Assembly: GCA_963678135.1 (NCBI GenBank)
Contig: OY782667.1
Location: 930,001-994,000 of the forward strand
Length of the DNA: 64,000 nucleotides
Direction: 5' to 3'
DNA from: JAHJKV01 sp963678135
Lineage (GTDB): Bacteria; Desulfobacterota; Desulfovibrionia; Desulfovibrionales; Desulfovibrionaceae
Positions 41,442 through 50,023 of the stretch are shown one piece after another. Within the stretch, counting starts at the first letter, position 1; the number at the start of each line of letters is the position of its first letter. Under the pieces are notes generated by a model. It did no database searches. It was not told where the DNA came from and worked only from the letters and a program-made list of their open reading frames with translations. The position numbers were made by a program, and so were the translations under genes.

Positions 41442-42278
41442 GTGAAATATAAGAAGTGTTTTGAAAAAGAATTAAAAGCCTTTGTCTCTGATCTACAAAA
41501 GCACATAAGCACCGATGATGGACAATGGTCAATCAAAGGATTTATTGATATATACGAAAACATATACACTATATCCTCTGACACAAAAATTATTTCTAAA
41601 ATACTGGAGATACATCTTTTTCCAAAAATTTTAGAGTTTTCAAAAAAAATCGGCTACAAGGTCGTTTTGGCTGAACACCAAAATTATTACCCGGATATCT
41701 CTTTTGTTGACCAAAAGAACGAAGCTATTAAATTCGCAGTCGATTTGAAAACTACTTACAGGAATCCTAGAAAGCCATACCTTTGCAATGGGTTTACGCT
41801 TGGATCACATGGAAAGTACTTTGAAGAAAGGACAAGTACAAAAAATATTCAGTTTCCTTATGATTCATATTCTGGACATTTTTGCTTAGGAATCATCTAT
41901 GATAGAAAAGCAGGCTCAACTATTGACGAAACAAGTTCCTATAGTCTCAGTGAACTGCACTCCATAACTTCGGTTGTTCACAATTTTCAATTTTTTGTAG
42001 CCGAAAAATGGAAGATTGCAGGCGATAAGCCCGGCAGTGGCAATACCGCGAACATTGGAAGTATCAAAAATATCAGTGATATAATACATGAAAATGGAAT
42101 GTTCGCTCAGTTAGGCGAATCGTGGTTTGATGAGTATTGGATGAATTATGATAAAATTCACCACAAAGACACCAAGGGTAAAACAAAAACGATAAAATCA
42201 CTGCTTGAATTTGTAAAATACAGGCAAGGTGATACTTCGCTTATAGTCCCCCAAAGAAACTGTATGCCTCAAAAATGA
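41442..42278 (+). CDS. EcoRV-like type II restriction endonuclease
   Basis: 278 aa. It carries the EcoRV PD-(D/E)xK site with the same spacing: D85 (NYYPDISF), then D101-L-K103 (FAVDLKTTY), equivalent to EcoRV D74, D90 and K92. A second shared block, IAGDKPGSGNTANIGSI, matches EcoRV IAGDLAGSGNTTNIGSI. Recognition of GATATC is therefore likely but not shown. It is longer than EcoRV (245 aa). The start is GTG after AAAGGAAAA, because the overlapping ATG is followed at once by TGA. The methyltransferase gene starts 1 bp after the stop. More AT-rich than the flanks, indicating transfer. Confidence 0.88.
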   Translation: MKYKKCFEKELKAFVSDLQKHISTDDGQWSIKGFIDIYENIYTISSDTKIISKILEIHLFPKILEFSKKIGYKVVLAEHQNYYPDISFVDQKNEAIKFAVDLKTTYRNPRKPYLCNGFTLGSHGKYFEERTSTKNIQFPYDSYSGHFCLGIIYDRKAGSTIDETSSYSLSELHSITSVVHNFQFFVAEKWKIAGDKPGSGNTANIGSIKNISDIIHENGMFAQLGESWFDEYWMNYDKIHHKDTKGKTKTIKSLLEFVKYRQGDTSLIVPQRNCMPQK

Positions 42279-42279
42279 T

Positions 42280-43200
42280 ATGACAAAAATTTACGTCCCA
42301 CCTATCAAGTCGCAAGGCATTAAAACAAAACTTGTCCCATGGATAAACAGCATTGTCTGGGAAAATTTTAAGGGAATGTGGATTGAGCCTTTTATGGGCA
42401 CTGGAGTTGTTGCGTTTAATTTAGCTCCAAAAAATGCGTTATTATGTGATACGAACCCACATTTAATTAATTTTTATTCTTCCATACAATCAAACGACAT
42501 AACCCCATGTAAAGTAAAAACATTTTTGACTGCGGAAGGAGCAAAACTTTTAGAGCTTGGCGAATCTCATTATTACTATGTAAGAAACCGATTTAACAAT
42601 TTTCATGATCCACTGGACTTTCTTTTTTTAAGTCGAGCTGGATTTAATGGAATGATCAGATTCAACAAGAAAGGCGGATTCAACGTCCCCTTTTGTAAAA
42701 AACCTAATAGGTTTGCTCAAGCATATGTTACGAAAATTGTAAATCAAGTATCATATGTCCAGCATTTATTAAAGACAAAAAATTTCATATTCAAATGCCA
42801 AGATTTTAAAAAAACTATAGTAAAAGGAAGTGATGGTGATTTAATTTATTGTGATCCTCCATATATTGCCAGACACACTGATTATTATAATAGTTGGGAT
42901 AGTTCAAACGAAGATGAGCTCTTTTTAGAGTTGTCAAATACCACAGCTAGGTTCATTTTATCTACTTGGCATCACAATGATTTTAGAAAAAATGAATTTA
43001 TTGATTCACATTGGAATCGGTTTAATCTTTTTACAAGAAAACATTTTTATCATGTAGGCGGGAGTGAAAAAAATCGTAATCCTATGATTGAAGCTATTGT
43101 TACCAATTATAAAGCACTCGAAAAAAATGTACCCCAAAAAGAAAAACCAGCACAGCTTTCTTTATTTGAAAAATCTTCTGAATATTGTTTAGCTGGATAA
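42280..43200 (+). CDS. DNA adenine-N6 methyltransferase (D12/Dam class), partner of the EcoRV-like nuclease
   Basis: 306 aa. Motif I EPFMGTGVVAFN (about 36-47) binds SAM and motif IV DPPY (192-195) is catalytic. The order and spacing are those of Dam-like alpha-class enzymes such as M.EcoRV. It would modify adenine in the GATATC-type site and protect the host. Its ATG is 1 bp after the nuclease stop, so the two are coupled. GATATC does occur in the window, including inside the nuclease gene (about 41694). Confidence 0.9.
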   Translation: MTKIYVPPIKSQGIKTKLVPWINSIVWENFKGMWIEPFMGTGVVAFNLAPKNALLCDTNPHLINFYSSIQSNDITPCKVKTFLTAEGAKLLELGESHYYYVRNRFNNFHDPLDFLFLSRAGFNGMIRFNKKGGFNVPFCKKPNRFAQAYVTKIVNQVSYVQHLLKTKNFIFKCQDFKKTIVKGSDGDLIYCDPPYIARHTDYYNSWDSSNEDELFLELSNTTARFILSTWHHNDFRKNEFIDSHWNRFNLFTRKHFYHVGGSEKNRNPMIEAIVTNYKALEKNVPQKEKPAQLSLFEKSSEYCLAG

Positions 43201-43228
43201 AACGAGCTTCCTCACTCCCCTCCCCCAG

Positions 43229-43666
43229 CTACCTCGCCCCCAAGGCAGCAGCTCTTGCCAGTTCATCGCAGCGTTCATTCTCAGGATGTCCTGAATGCCC
43301 CTTGACCCATTGCCAGCTCACTTGATGCGCTTTCATAGCCTCACACATGCGTAGCCAGAGTTCTTTATTTTTGACTGGCTTTTTGGCTGCTGTTTTCCAG
43401 CCGTTTTTTTGCCAATTTTCCAACCATTTTTGGGTAAAAGCATTTTTCACATATTTTGAGTCCGTCACAATGCTCACCTTGCACGGCTCTTTGAGAGCCT
43501 CTAAAGCCACAATAACCGCCATCATTTCCATTTGGTTATTTGTGGTCTGAGCAAAACCAGCGGACAGTTCTTTGCGTGTATCCCCATAGCTCAAAATAGC
43601 ACCGTAGCCTCCAGCCCCTGGATTTCCAAGGCAAGAACCATCAGTATACACAGTAACTTTTTTCAT
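43229..43666 (-). CDS. rnhA: Ribonuclease HI
   Basis: 145 aa endonuclease that removes RNA from RNA-DNA hybrids. Catalytic acids are visible in YTDGSCLGNPG, NNQMEMMAV, VTDSKYV and ERCDELARAAA. Normal length. Convergent with the restriction system. Confidence 0.95.
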   Translation of the reverse strand: MKKVTVYTDGSCLGNPGAGGYGAILSYGDTRKELSAGFAQTTNNQMEMMAVIVALEALKEPCKVSIVTDSKYVKNAFTQKWLENWQKNGWKTAAKKPVKNKELWLRMCEAMKAHQVSWQWVKGHSGHPENERCDELARAAALGAR

Positions 43667-43726
43667 AAACTATCCAAAATTTTTGCACGGCGAGTTTAGC
43701 ATAATGCACTATGCGGTAATTGTTCT

Positions 43727-44602
43727 TTATTCAGCCTGTTTTTCGTCAAGGGTTTTCCACAGTGCAATAAGAGCTGTTTTCAGCCCTTGTTGCCAGTCGC
43801 CGGCTTCAAAATACTGCACAAAATGTTCTGAGCTTAAGTGCTGCTCAAAGCCAGCAGGTACAACACGCTTAATCAGGGGAGGCAAAACAATCAAAACCTC
43901 TTCTGTGCTAGGGGAAAGCCCAATAAATACGGTTTGATTATCCAGCGTTGGCAAAACAACATTTTGGCTAAAAACATGTATTTGCGCGCGTTGCCCAAAT
44001 TCTTGTGTCAGTCCGGATGCAAATTTTTTAATGAACTTTGTCTCTGCATCTGTAAGCAGTCCGCTCTCATCTATAAGGCATTGTTCCCCTTTATTTTGGC
44101 TCACAGCGTCCATAAATTCAATGCCTTCCCCTGAATAATGCTTCCAAACAAGAACCAAGGCTGTTTCCACGCCTTTTTCCCAATCATCATCCCAGTAGGC
44201 ATCAAAAAAGCCATGTTCAATTTGCTGAATGAGTTCCAGCTCCCTTTCGCCCTCTGGATTCATGCGTAAGGCCACGCTGCGTGTTGCAGGCGCAAGAGAC
44301 AAAATGACTGTATTTTTTTCAGGTAGCTGAGGATCGATCTCATTTTTTAGGATTTGTACACGCGCTTCTATACCAAAATCATGCTTCATGCTTTTGGCAA
44401 AATCACGAGCAAAAGATTTGATATGCGCGGAAGCCTCTTGGGTTTCATCCCAAAACACTTGATCCTGCTGCATATTACGCAGTATGCGCTCATTATTTTC
44501 CCAAAAAGCCCAAATCACAGTCAAAACAACCAAGAGCATGGCAATGGAACGCATCCCACGCTCTATCGGTGTTTTCCCTCGTACAGAAAAGAAAAAAGCC
44601 AT
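43727..44602 (-). CDS. Membrane-anchored protein with two TPM-like domains
   Basis: 291 aa. One N-terminal membrane helix (about 18-36, RSIAMLLVVLTVIWAFWE) is followed by two similar halves of about 120 residues (ETALVLVWKHYSGEG and LKTALIALWKTL; KNTVILSLAPATRSV and NQTVFIGLSPSTEEV). Each half resembles the TPM (TLP18.3/Psb32/MOLO-1) fold with an internal duplication. The exact function is unknown. The first codons recur in a 38-bp direct repeat beyond the toxin-antitoxin pair. Confidence 0.72.
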   Translation of the reverse strand: MAFFFSVRGKTPIERGMRSIAMLLVVLTVIWAFWENNERILRNMQQDQVFWDETQEASAHIKSFARDFAKSMKHDFGIEARVQILKNEIDPQLPEKNTVILSLAPATRSVALRMNPEGERELELIQQIEHGFFDAYWDDDWEKGVETALVLVWKHYSGEGIEFMDAVSQNKGEQCLIDESGLLTDAETKFIKKFASGLTQEFGQRAQIHVFSQNVVLPTLDNQTVFIGLSPSTEEVLIVLPPLIKRVVPAGFEQHLSSEHFVQYFEAGDWQQGLKTALIALWKTLDEKQAE

Positions 44603-44628
44603 TAGTCCCTCGTGTTTATGTTGGGTAT
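44591..44628. repeat. 38-bp direct repeat, proximal copy
   Basis: Includes the first four codons of the TPM-like gene (minus strand ATGGCTTTTTTC) and its upstream sequence to TTGGGTAT. It matches 45343-45380 at 36 of 38 positions. Together the copies bracket the HigB/HigA-like module. Confidence 0.9.
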
Positions 44629-44630
44629 TC

Positions 44631-44972
44631 TTAGTCTAGTAACTGTTCTGGCTCTATCCCCAAGGCGTGTGCAATACGAGTACGAGTAGAATAGCGTACT
44701 TTTTTCTTGGGATTTTCAAAACCTGCATAGGTAGACTGGCTTATTCCCATACGCAAAGCCACTTCTTTTTGAGTGAAACCGAGATATTCACGCCAAGCCT
44801 TTACTAAATTCTTTTTATCAAGCAAAGAAAGCTGAACCACCTCTAAAGGAAGTTCAACATCATCCTCTTTTTCTTGAGTTTCCATGTATTCATTATAGGG
44901 CAAGAGAACATAAAGAGGGATTCCTTGTGCATCCTTAATGACTTGAGGTTCAGTGGCTATACGTTCTGTCAT
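44631..44972 (-). CDS. HTH-type antitoxin (XRE domain, HigA-like)
   Basis: 113 aa. The N-terminal part (residues 1-40, GIPLYVLLPYNEYM) resembles a Phd-like or linker segment. The XRE helix-turn-helix occupies about 58-108 (LGFTQKEVALRMGISQSTYAGFENP). It probably binds and neutralises the toxin encoded just upstream and represses the pair. The toxin gene overlaps it by 23 bp. Toxin-first order is typical of HigBA-like systems. Confidence 0.85.
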   Translation of the reverse strand: MTERIATEPQVIKDAQGIPLYVLLPYNEYMETQEKEDDVELPLEVVQLSLLDKKNLVKAWREYLGFTQKEVALRMGISQSTYAGFENPKKKVRYSTRTRIAHALGIEPEQLLD

Positions 44973-45216
44973 CTCGTTTTTTTACCTCCTCAATGCGGAT
45001 AATCACAGGGTTTTGAGTGGCAGATACCTTAAAAATAACACGATACCTTCCAACTCTTAAGCGATAATTATCACTATTTTTTAACGCTTTGACATTATTA
45101 CAATCAGGCCATTGTTTTAAGCCTTCTATTTTTCCAAGTATTCTTCTTTTGTAATCATCAGGCAATGTTGCAAGTTGTTTATAGGCTTTACGTTTAACCT
45201 TAATCTGAATGTTCAT
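44950..45216 (-). CDS. RelE/ParE-superfamily toxin (HigB-like)
   Basis: 88 aa. IKVKRKAYKQLATLPDDYKRRILGKIEGL followed by NYRLRVGRYRVIFKV is the standard RelE/ParE pattern, a ribosome-dependent mRNA interferase or gyrase poison depending on the branch. First gene of the module. The module is bracketed by 38-bp direct repeats. Confidence 0.85.
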   Translation of the reverse strand: MNIQIKVKRKAYKQLATLPDDYKRRILGKIEGLKQWPDCNNVKALKNSDNYRLRVGRYRVIFKVSATQNPVIIRIEEVKKRDDRTYSH

Positions 45217-45342
45217 AATCGTAAAATACAGCTTTTAATCGCTTTTTGTCAAGGGCATAGCCGATAACAAAGGGCATTTACTCGCTGCGTGAAGACTCTA
45301 TCCTCAACTCCCAATTTGTAAAATCCATAGCCACGTTTATTA

Positions 45343-45380
45343 GAAAAAAGCCATTAGTCCCTTGTGGTTATGTTGGGTAT
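45343..45380. repeat. 38-bp direct repeat, distal copy
   Basis: Second copy of 44591-44628, in the same orientation and with two differences. It is followed by the antitoxin-tail remnant. The 715 bp from one copy's start to the other encloses the whole toxin-antitoxin pair. Confidence 0.9.
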
Positions 45381-45394
45381 GATGGAAGCAATAG

Positions 45395-45490
45395 TTACTT
45401 TGCTTCAAGTCTTTGAGCTATCCATGTCTTGATAACCGCTTGCCTGTTAATCCCCAGACGTGTTGCTAATGTGGAAATCTCTACCCCTCC
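45395..45490 (-). pseudogene. Tail of a BrnA-like antitoxin gene, truncated by a repeat
   Basis: On the minus strand a frame ending at the TAA at 45395 reads ISTLATRLGINRQAVIKTW and then IAQRLEAK. This is the usual C-terminal ribbon-helix-helix end of BrnA-type antitoxins. Its 5' part is replaced by the palindromic repeat D. No BrnT toxin is present. Confidence 0.6.
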
Positions 45491-45762
45491 CATCATTCTG
45501 CGCGAAGTCGTGAAAGTTTGTGTTTTTCACAGCATGGCAGTTCCCCTTCCGTCATTCTGCGCGTAAGTCGCAGAATCCAGTTCTTCTGTCTTTTTTTCTT
45601 TTCTTCCCTCTTTTCTTCGCCTTCTCTTCTTTTTACTTCTTCTCCTGCTGCGCCAACCCCTCGTAGCTTGGCTCTGCTGGATCCTGCGACTCACGCGCAG
45701 GATGACAAGATGGGAACCCCAGCTCGACTAAACTTTTACGACTTACGCGCAGGATGACGGAG
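45490..45762. repeat. Dispersed palindromic repeat, copy D (compound)
   Basis: A short unit (45490-45535) and a long unit in copy A orientation (45550-45706), then another arm to 45762. The first 75 bp match copy B closely. With the direct repeat, the antitoxin remnant and the inverted repeat it fills the 657-bp gap 45217-45873. Confidence 0.85.
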
Positions 45763-45832
45763 GGGGGAAAATGAAATGGGCAGGGAGTATTTAGCTTAAA
45801 ATTTATATGCGTTTGCCCTGCAGCATATAGGG

Positions 45833-46021
45833 GGGGGAAGCAGCCCTTGTATACTTAACTTGAGAACGCATTTTTACCTGCTAAAAATTTCAGAATGAGA
45901 ACCAAGGCGAATAAGTCGCAAAATTTCAGGTTCTGTATTGTCGTAAATCAAAAGTAAATCAGGCTTAAGATGGCATTCTCTACACCCTTTCCAGTTGCCA
46001 GCCAGGGCATGATCGCGATAA
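45833..46021. repeat. Long inverted repeat flanking phage tail block, left copy
   Basis: About 189 bp, roughly 90% alike by eye to the reverse complement of 52732-52921. It covers the 3' half of the yafQ-type toxin gene and about 40 bp beyond its stop, including non-coding sequence (CTTGTATACTTAACTTGAGA). Confidence 0.85.
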
Positions 46022-46161
46022 GTTATAGACAAAAAATTATCATTAACTAGTAATATGCATACAGGTTCTAATAACTTGTCTATTTTTAAAGCATATCGAG
46101 GATCTGCTTTCACACGCCGATAATCTTTTTTGAATATTGTCGACCACTTAATCGTTTTCAT
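45874..46161 (-). CDS. YafQ-family mRNA interferase toxin, copy 1
   Basis: 95 aa. The end DHALAGNWKGCRECHLKPDLLLIYD, followed by LRLIRLGSHSEIF, is the YafQ signature with its catalytic His residues. It cuts mRNA on the ribosome. The start overlaps the antitoxin stop by 4 bp. A paralogue lies in opposite orientation at 52577-52879. Confidence 0.9.
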   Translation of the reverse strand: MKTIKWSTIFKKDYRRVKADPRYALKIDKLLEPVCILLVNDNFLSITYRDHALAGNWKGCRECHLKPDLLLIYDNTEPEILRLIRLGSHSEIFSR

Positions 46162-46427
46162 TCAACATCACCATCATTCAACATCGCCATCATTTCTTCC
46201 ACAGAGTTTGCTTGATACCCACCGCCGGACTCAAGTTCTTCTATGGCTTCTCTTGTCTTTGCATTCGGTACTTTCATCTCAAAAGGCAAACCTCTTTCGT
46301 GTACAAGTTTTGTTAAGCCTATGCGGACAAAATCGGAAACAGTAAGTCCTAAGCTTGCTAAAATAAGAGTAGCTTCGTTTTTTAATTTTTCATCAACCCT
46401 AGCTCGTACAACCTGATTGCTCGCCAT
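46158..46427 (-). CDS. RelB/DinJ-family antitoxin, copy 1
   Basis: 89 aa. A ribbon-helix-helix N-terminus (VVRARVDEKLKNEATLILASLGLTVSDFVRIGLTKL) and the conserved PFEMKVPNAKTREAI segment are typical of DinJ. It neutralises the adjacent YafQ. Paralogous to 52333-52614, but the two C-termini differ (GGGYQANSVEEMM against GRVYTINSFEEFL), so cross-neutralisation is uncertain. A 201-bp gap separates it from the tail-collar gene. Confidence 0.9.
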   Translation of the reverse strand: MASNQVVRARVDEKLKNEATLILASLGLTVSDFVRIGLTKLVHERGLPFEMKVPNAKTREAIEELESGGGYQANSVEEMMAMLNDGDVE

Positions 46428-46629
46428 TGTTTTCCTCCTATTTATGATTATCCACTATTCTTTTTTGAGAATATGTATGGATTCTCTCCTTTGTTGAGCA
46501 TACGCAACCCATATGAGGCGCATTGTAGTCCATATGGGCTATATAGTCAAGCTGTCTAAAAAAACGACCCATACTAAAAGCATGAGTCGTTAGGTTTATT
46601 GTTTATGTATCAGTATAAGAGAGAAATAC

Positions 46630-47352
46630 TTAGCACTTAATACAGGCAAGCAGAGCTACGTTACGGGGACGGGTTTCTCTATCACCTCTTGCTTTAATTG
46701 CACCAACGTCAGTAGTTGTACAACCTAGTTCTGCAATTATTACATCTTGTCCATCATAACCTATACCATAATTGGTTTTGTCAGTACTAGCGGGCTTATC
46801 TGTTGCTATAGGATGGTCATGGCTTTTAAACGTATCCTCTTGCATTCCCCCAAACTCACGTCCGGCATCTACGCCTCGTCCGTTATCCCAGCCACGCAGG
46901 AACTCGCCACGCAAATCAGGCAGACCAAAAGTGGTTTCGCCGTCTCCCTTGCCAAAGTATTCGCCAATGGCAGCGAAAAGCTCAGGGTAGGTTGCACGGG
47001 AAACGACATCGCCGTCACATTCCAGATAGCCCTCAGGCGCGGTCTTGTTCGCAAAATGGACAATAGTACCAGCAGGAAGATTTCCGCCAGTTCCCTGTCC
47101 GCAGCCTTGTCCAGCATTTTGCCCTGTGCCTTGAGAGCCTTGCCCACTGCCTTGAGAACCTTGCCCAGAGCCTTGACCAGAACCTTGCGAGCCTTGACCA
47201 CTGCCTTGTCCGTCACCTTGTACGCTCACCTGTACACTGCCTTGTCCATCAATTTCATCAAGCGTCCATGAAAGCTCGGCAGAACCAATCTTTAAGGTTA
47301 AATTGCCGTTACCAAACAATTCATTTAAGCAAATAGTTTTTGTTTCACTCAT
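46630..47352 (-). CDS. Phage tail-collar/tail-fibre tip protein with Gly-Gln-Ser repeat
   Basis: 240 aa. Residues about 36-90 are a low-complexity run of GQGSGQGSQGS-type units. Then comes a Phage_Collar-type domain (about 93-150, LPAGTIVHFANKTAPEGYLECDG) and the common tail-protein end RETRPRNVALLACIKC. The linker resembles a flexible or collagen-like spacer. It is the last gene of block 3, 460 bp after the small gene at 47815. Confidence 0.85.
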   Translation of the reverse strand: MSETKTICLNELFGNGNLTLKIGSAELSWTLDEIDGQGSVQVSVQGDGQGSGQGSQGSGQGSGQGSQGSGQGSQGTGQNAGQGCGQGTGGNLPAGTIVHFANKTAPEGYLECDGDVVSRATYPELFAAIGEYFGKGDGETTFGLPDLRGEFLRGWDNGRGVDAGREFGGMQEDTFKSHDHPIATDKPASTDKTNYGIGYDGQDVIIAELGCTTTDVGAIKARGDRETRPRNVALLACIKC

Positions 47353-47572
47353 TTTCTTTTCCTTTTTATTTTAGGGATGTACTCAATACTTAGCCCAAAT
47401 ATTTTTGATCTATGTTTCGATCTCTTAGCTGCGAGCAAAAGCCTGCGCCCATATTGTCTCCTTAGTGCCTATTCATGCAGCCAGTCTTGGGCGAGATTTG
47501 CTCGGCAGCCTGTCCTTTGCCAATATGCTTTCAGAGTCTGCGCGCTTGACTCTGGTATAGCTTTGTTTTTTT

Positions 47573-47815
47573 CCGTCATTCTGCGCGTAAGTCGCGACAG
47601 TCCAGTGCCTTTTCTCTGTCCTCGCTCGCTTCGGCAAGCTCAGCCAGCTTCGATTTTCAGAGTTGGCTATTTTCAGAGCTGGGTATTTTTAGGGCTGGTT
47701 GAGCCTGTCGAAACCAGCACCTGTCGAACTAGAACCTGTCGAACCAGCGAGACTTTGAATTTCAGTTCCCCCTCCGTCATTCTGCGCGTAAGTCGCGACA
47801 GTCCAGTTTTACTCT
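47573..47815. repeat. Dispersed palindromic repeat, copy G, plus CCTGTCGAA repeats
   Basis: Two arms of the palindromic family (47573-47605 and 47775-47808, GTCATTCTGCGCGTAAGTCG) flank a run of GAGCCTGTCGAAACCAGC-type units (about 47695-47750) and GAGTTGGCTATTTTCAGAG-type direct repeats (47655-47695). It occupies most of the 462-bp gap 47353-47814 between two tail genes. Confidence 0.8.
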
Positions 47816-48120
47816 TACGGCCAAGGTACGGTCTCCAGCGTCCACGGAAAGCCTTCATAATCCTTCATGGCTCGTAGTTCTCGTGCCATAACGCTAATCT
47901 CAGCCAGCTTGTTCAAGTCTTCAATATCTGGCTCAAGCTCCAAGGCTCTTGCTGTTTCCACGTCTCGAAGTGGGCGTGCTGATTGAGCGTCCAGCTCGGC
48001 AAGCCTAGTATTTATCTCGGCCGTAAGTTCCTGCTCCCAAAAATCTTCCTCTGGAAAATCTACTTCCATTTCAATTTCAGTTTCATTGCCTTGTAAATCT
48101 TTACTGATTATTTTTACCAT
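47815..48120 (-). CDS. Small tail-region protein (possible tail-fibre assembly factor)
   Basis: 101 aa, strongly acidic, helical (FWEQELTAEINTRLAELDAQ). It overlaps the end of the tail-fibre gene by 7 bp, the usual place for a fibre chaperone or accessory. No family recognised. The ribosome site is inside the fibre gene (CAGGAGGTC). Confidence 0.65.
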   Translation of the reverse strand: MVKIISKDLQGNETEIEMEVDFPEEDFWEQELTAEINTRLAELDAQSARPLRDVETARALELEPDIEDLNKLAEISVMARELRAMKDYEGFPWTLETVPWP

Positions 48121-49436
48121 TGTTTTTGACCTCCTGCGTAAATATAAATAGCTCCACCACGGAAAAAGTACCTTGTATTATACACTGTAAAAAACAGTTT
48201 ATTTAAGGGATTTGGACAATGCACCCAACCAGCACCGCACACTCCATTATTATAATATGTCCCATAATGAGAGCAAAATATATAATTATGCAGTCGTTTA
48301 AGCTCTACTTTGAATGTATTACCACTATATGTACTATTAGTATTGCTATAAAAATAAAACCCAGAGGCTTGATTTTTGTCGCTATACGGCGTTCTAAACT
48401 GATTTGCTCCAGCAGAGCATGATTGATAGCCTTTTGATAAGAATCCATCTTGAGCGGTTCCTACTCGTAGTACATGATGGGTTTTACCCGTGACTATGAC
48501 ATTAAACATATATATCTGTATATGTTCCGTTCCTTCAGGCAAGACAAACTGCACTCCTTGCTGTGTACCATTAAAACCTGCACAGCTTATATATGTTTCA
48601 GGCTGAATATGAGTTAATTGAGAAGCATTTATAGCTGGTAATTTTGCTCCTGCATCAAGTTGTACAAGATTACTTGCGCCTGTTCCGGCATTCAGGCCTG
48701 CTGCCGTGCCTTTATCTGTGATTTCTGCAAGAGAGTGCAGATGCTGTGCTTCAGCTTTACTTGGGAACTGTGCCTTAAGTTCTTGCAGTGCATCTGCCAC
48801 GTTCGTAGCTTCAAGTCCTGAACCACTTGGCTCAAAGCGTATTCCTGAAGCAACTCCACCAGACAAAGCCTCTTGTACTTCATTATTTGCAACTGTAGCC
48901 TCTTGAGCTGCCTTTGTGGCAAGAGCAGCATTGTCCTGTACTGCGTCAATATCTGAAATAGTCGGGCCATTTTTAAGATTACTGCCATCTGCATTCCAAA
49001 TAATAGCCCTACCAGCCTCTGGTTCTGGCATAACAATATTTTCGGCAGAAGTAGCGATATTGAATTTGACGGCTCTATCTGTCCGTTCGCGATTGGCTTG
49101 GCAAATCATAGTCAAAAGGTCGAGAGAGTCCTCCCTTGCTTTGGCTGAAAGCGGTACGCCGTCAACATATGCTGTTTCCTGCAAGATGGCAGGGTCACGA
49201 TAAATGATCAGTGTTTCTCCCTCGGCAGGAGCTGTATGTAAATTACAGGTTCCTCCAAGTTCTCCCAAGGTCAGCATATACTCACTTTCTGATTGAAGCA
49301 GCTGTTCTTCAGCATTTTGCTTTTGCAAAAGCACCTTAATATCTTCATCTTTGAGAAAATAAAAAGGGATATTAAAGCTCACTGTAGAGCCGTTTCCTTG
49401 GTACATTACTTTTGATGATTCCGATGCAATGCTCAT
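48114..49436 (-). CDS. Phage tail fibre with T7 gp17-like N-terminus
   Basis: 440 aa from the Met at 49436 (GGAGGAAAAT upstream); the frame beyond belongs to the previous gene's region. The N-terminal 150 residues (VMYQGNGSTVSFNIPFYFL, LIIYRDPAILQETAYVDG, DSLDLLTMICQANRERTDRAV) match the virion-attachment domain of T7-like fibres. A coiled-coil linker (AALATKAAQEATVANNEVQEA) follows, and the C-terminal receptor-binding part (about 280-440) is Tyr/Asn/Gly-rich. This is the likely host-range determinant. Confidence 0.88.
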   Translation of the reverse strand: MSIASESSKVMYQGNGSTVSFNIPFYFLKDEDIKVLLQKQNAEEQLLQSESEYMLTLGELGGTCNLHTAPAEGETLIIYRDPAILQETAYVDGVPLSAKAREDSLDLLTMICQANRERTDRAVKFNIATSAENIVMPEPEAGRAIIWNADGSNLKNGPTISDIDAVQDNAALATKAAQEATVANNEVQEALSGGVASGIRFEPSGSGLEATNVADALQELKAQFPSKAEAQHLHSLAEITDKGTAAGLNAGTGASNLVQLDAGAKLPAINASQLTHIQPETYISCAGFNGTQQGVQFVLPEGTEHIQIYMFNVIVTGKTHHVLRVGTAQDGFLSKGYQSCSAGANQFRTPYSDKNQASGFYFYSNTNSTYSGNTFKVELKRLHNYIFCSHYGTYYNNGVCGAGWVHCPNPLNKLFFTVYNTRYFFRGGAIYIYAGGQKQW

Positions 49437-49455
49437 ATTTTCCTCCTTGTTTGAG

Positions 49456-49947
49456 TTAAAAGTTTTTCCAATTTGGTTCTTCGTAAATTTTCTTTCCAAG
49501 ATCGAGGAGTGAACCTCCGAGTGACCAAGGATTATAATAGGCCTTACTCCGATAGCTATGAGCAAGGCTTTGTCCTTGAGAAAGGATGTTTGTTGCCTGA
49601 TCATTGCCTTCATCAATACGGAGTGCTGCCTGCTTTTCAGCTTCGCGTGCGGTAGTATCTGCTACCAGAAGTGCTGAACCTGACATTGCAATACCTGATT
49701 TGCCCATCATGGCTCGTGCTCGTGCTTTGCGTCTTTGCGTATTTTCCCTAATATTTTGGGCTTCTTGAGACGCGGCCTGTCGCACTTGCCGGGCAGACTC
49801 TCTGGCTTCAAGTTCAGCCAGTCTCGCCTGTCCATCCATTTCTTTTTTCTTGGCCTCAGTGCTCATAATGTTTTGAGTCACGTTTCCGGCAGCAGCTAAA
49901 ATTGAGCTGGTGGCTGCCATGTTTGAACCAAAATTTTCATATCCCAT
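49456..49947 (-). CDS. Internal virion protein, T7 gp14-like
   Basis: 163 aa from the Met at 49947 with an AAGGAG site. A Gly/Ala-rich N-terminus is followed by a long Arg/Glu/Ala helix (ARLAELEARESARQVRQAAS) and GKSGIAMSGSALLV, the pattern of podoviral internal core proteins such as T7 gp14, which help form the DNA-ejection channel. It lies between the tail protein and fibre genes, as in T7-like maps. Confidence 0.75.
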   Translation of the reverse strand: MGYENFGSNMAATSSILAAAGNVTQNIMSTEAKKKEMDGQARLAELEARESARQVRQAASQEAQNIRENTQRRKARARAMMGKSGIAMSGSALLVADTTAREAEKQAALRIDEGNDQATNILSQGQSLAHSYRSKAYYNPWSLGGSLLDLGKKIYEEPNWKNF

Positions 49948-50023
49948 ATTCTTCACTCCTTATTTTTAATGCAAAGCAAAGGCTTGCATATTAGCAAACA
50001 AAATATTGCTTACTCAAAATCAG

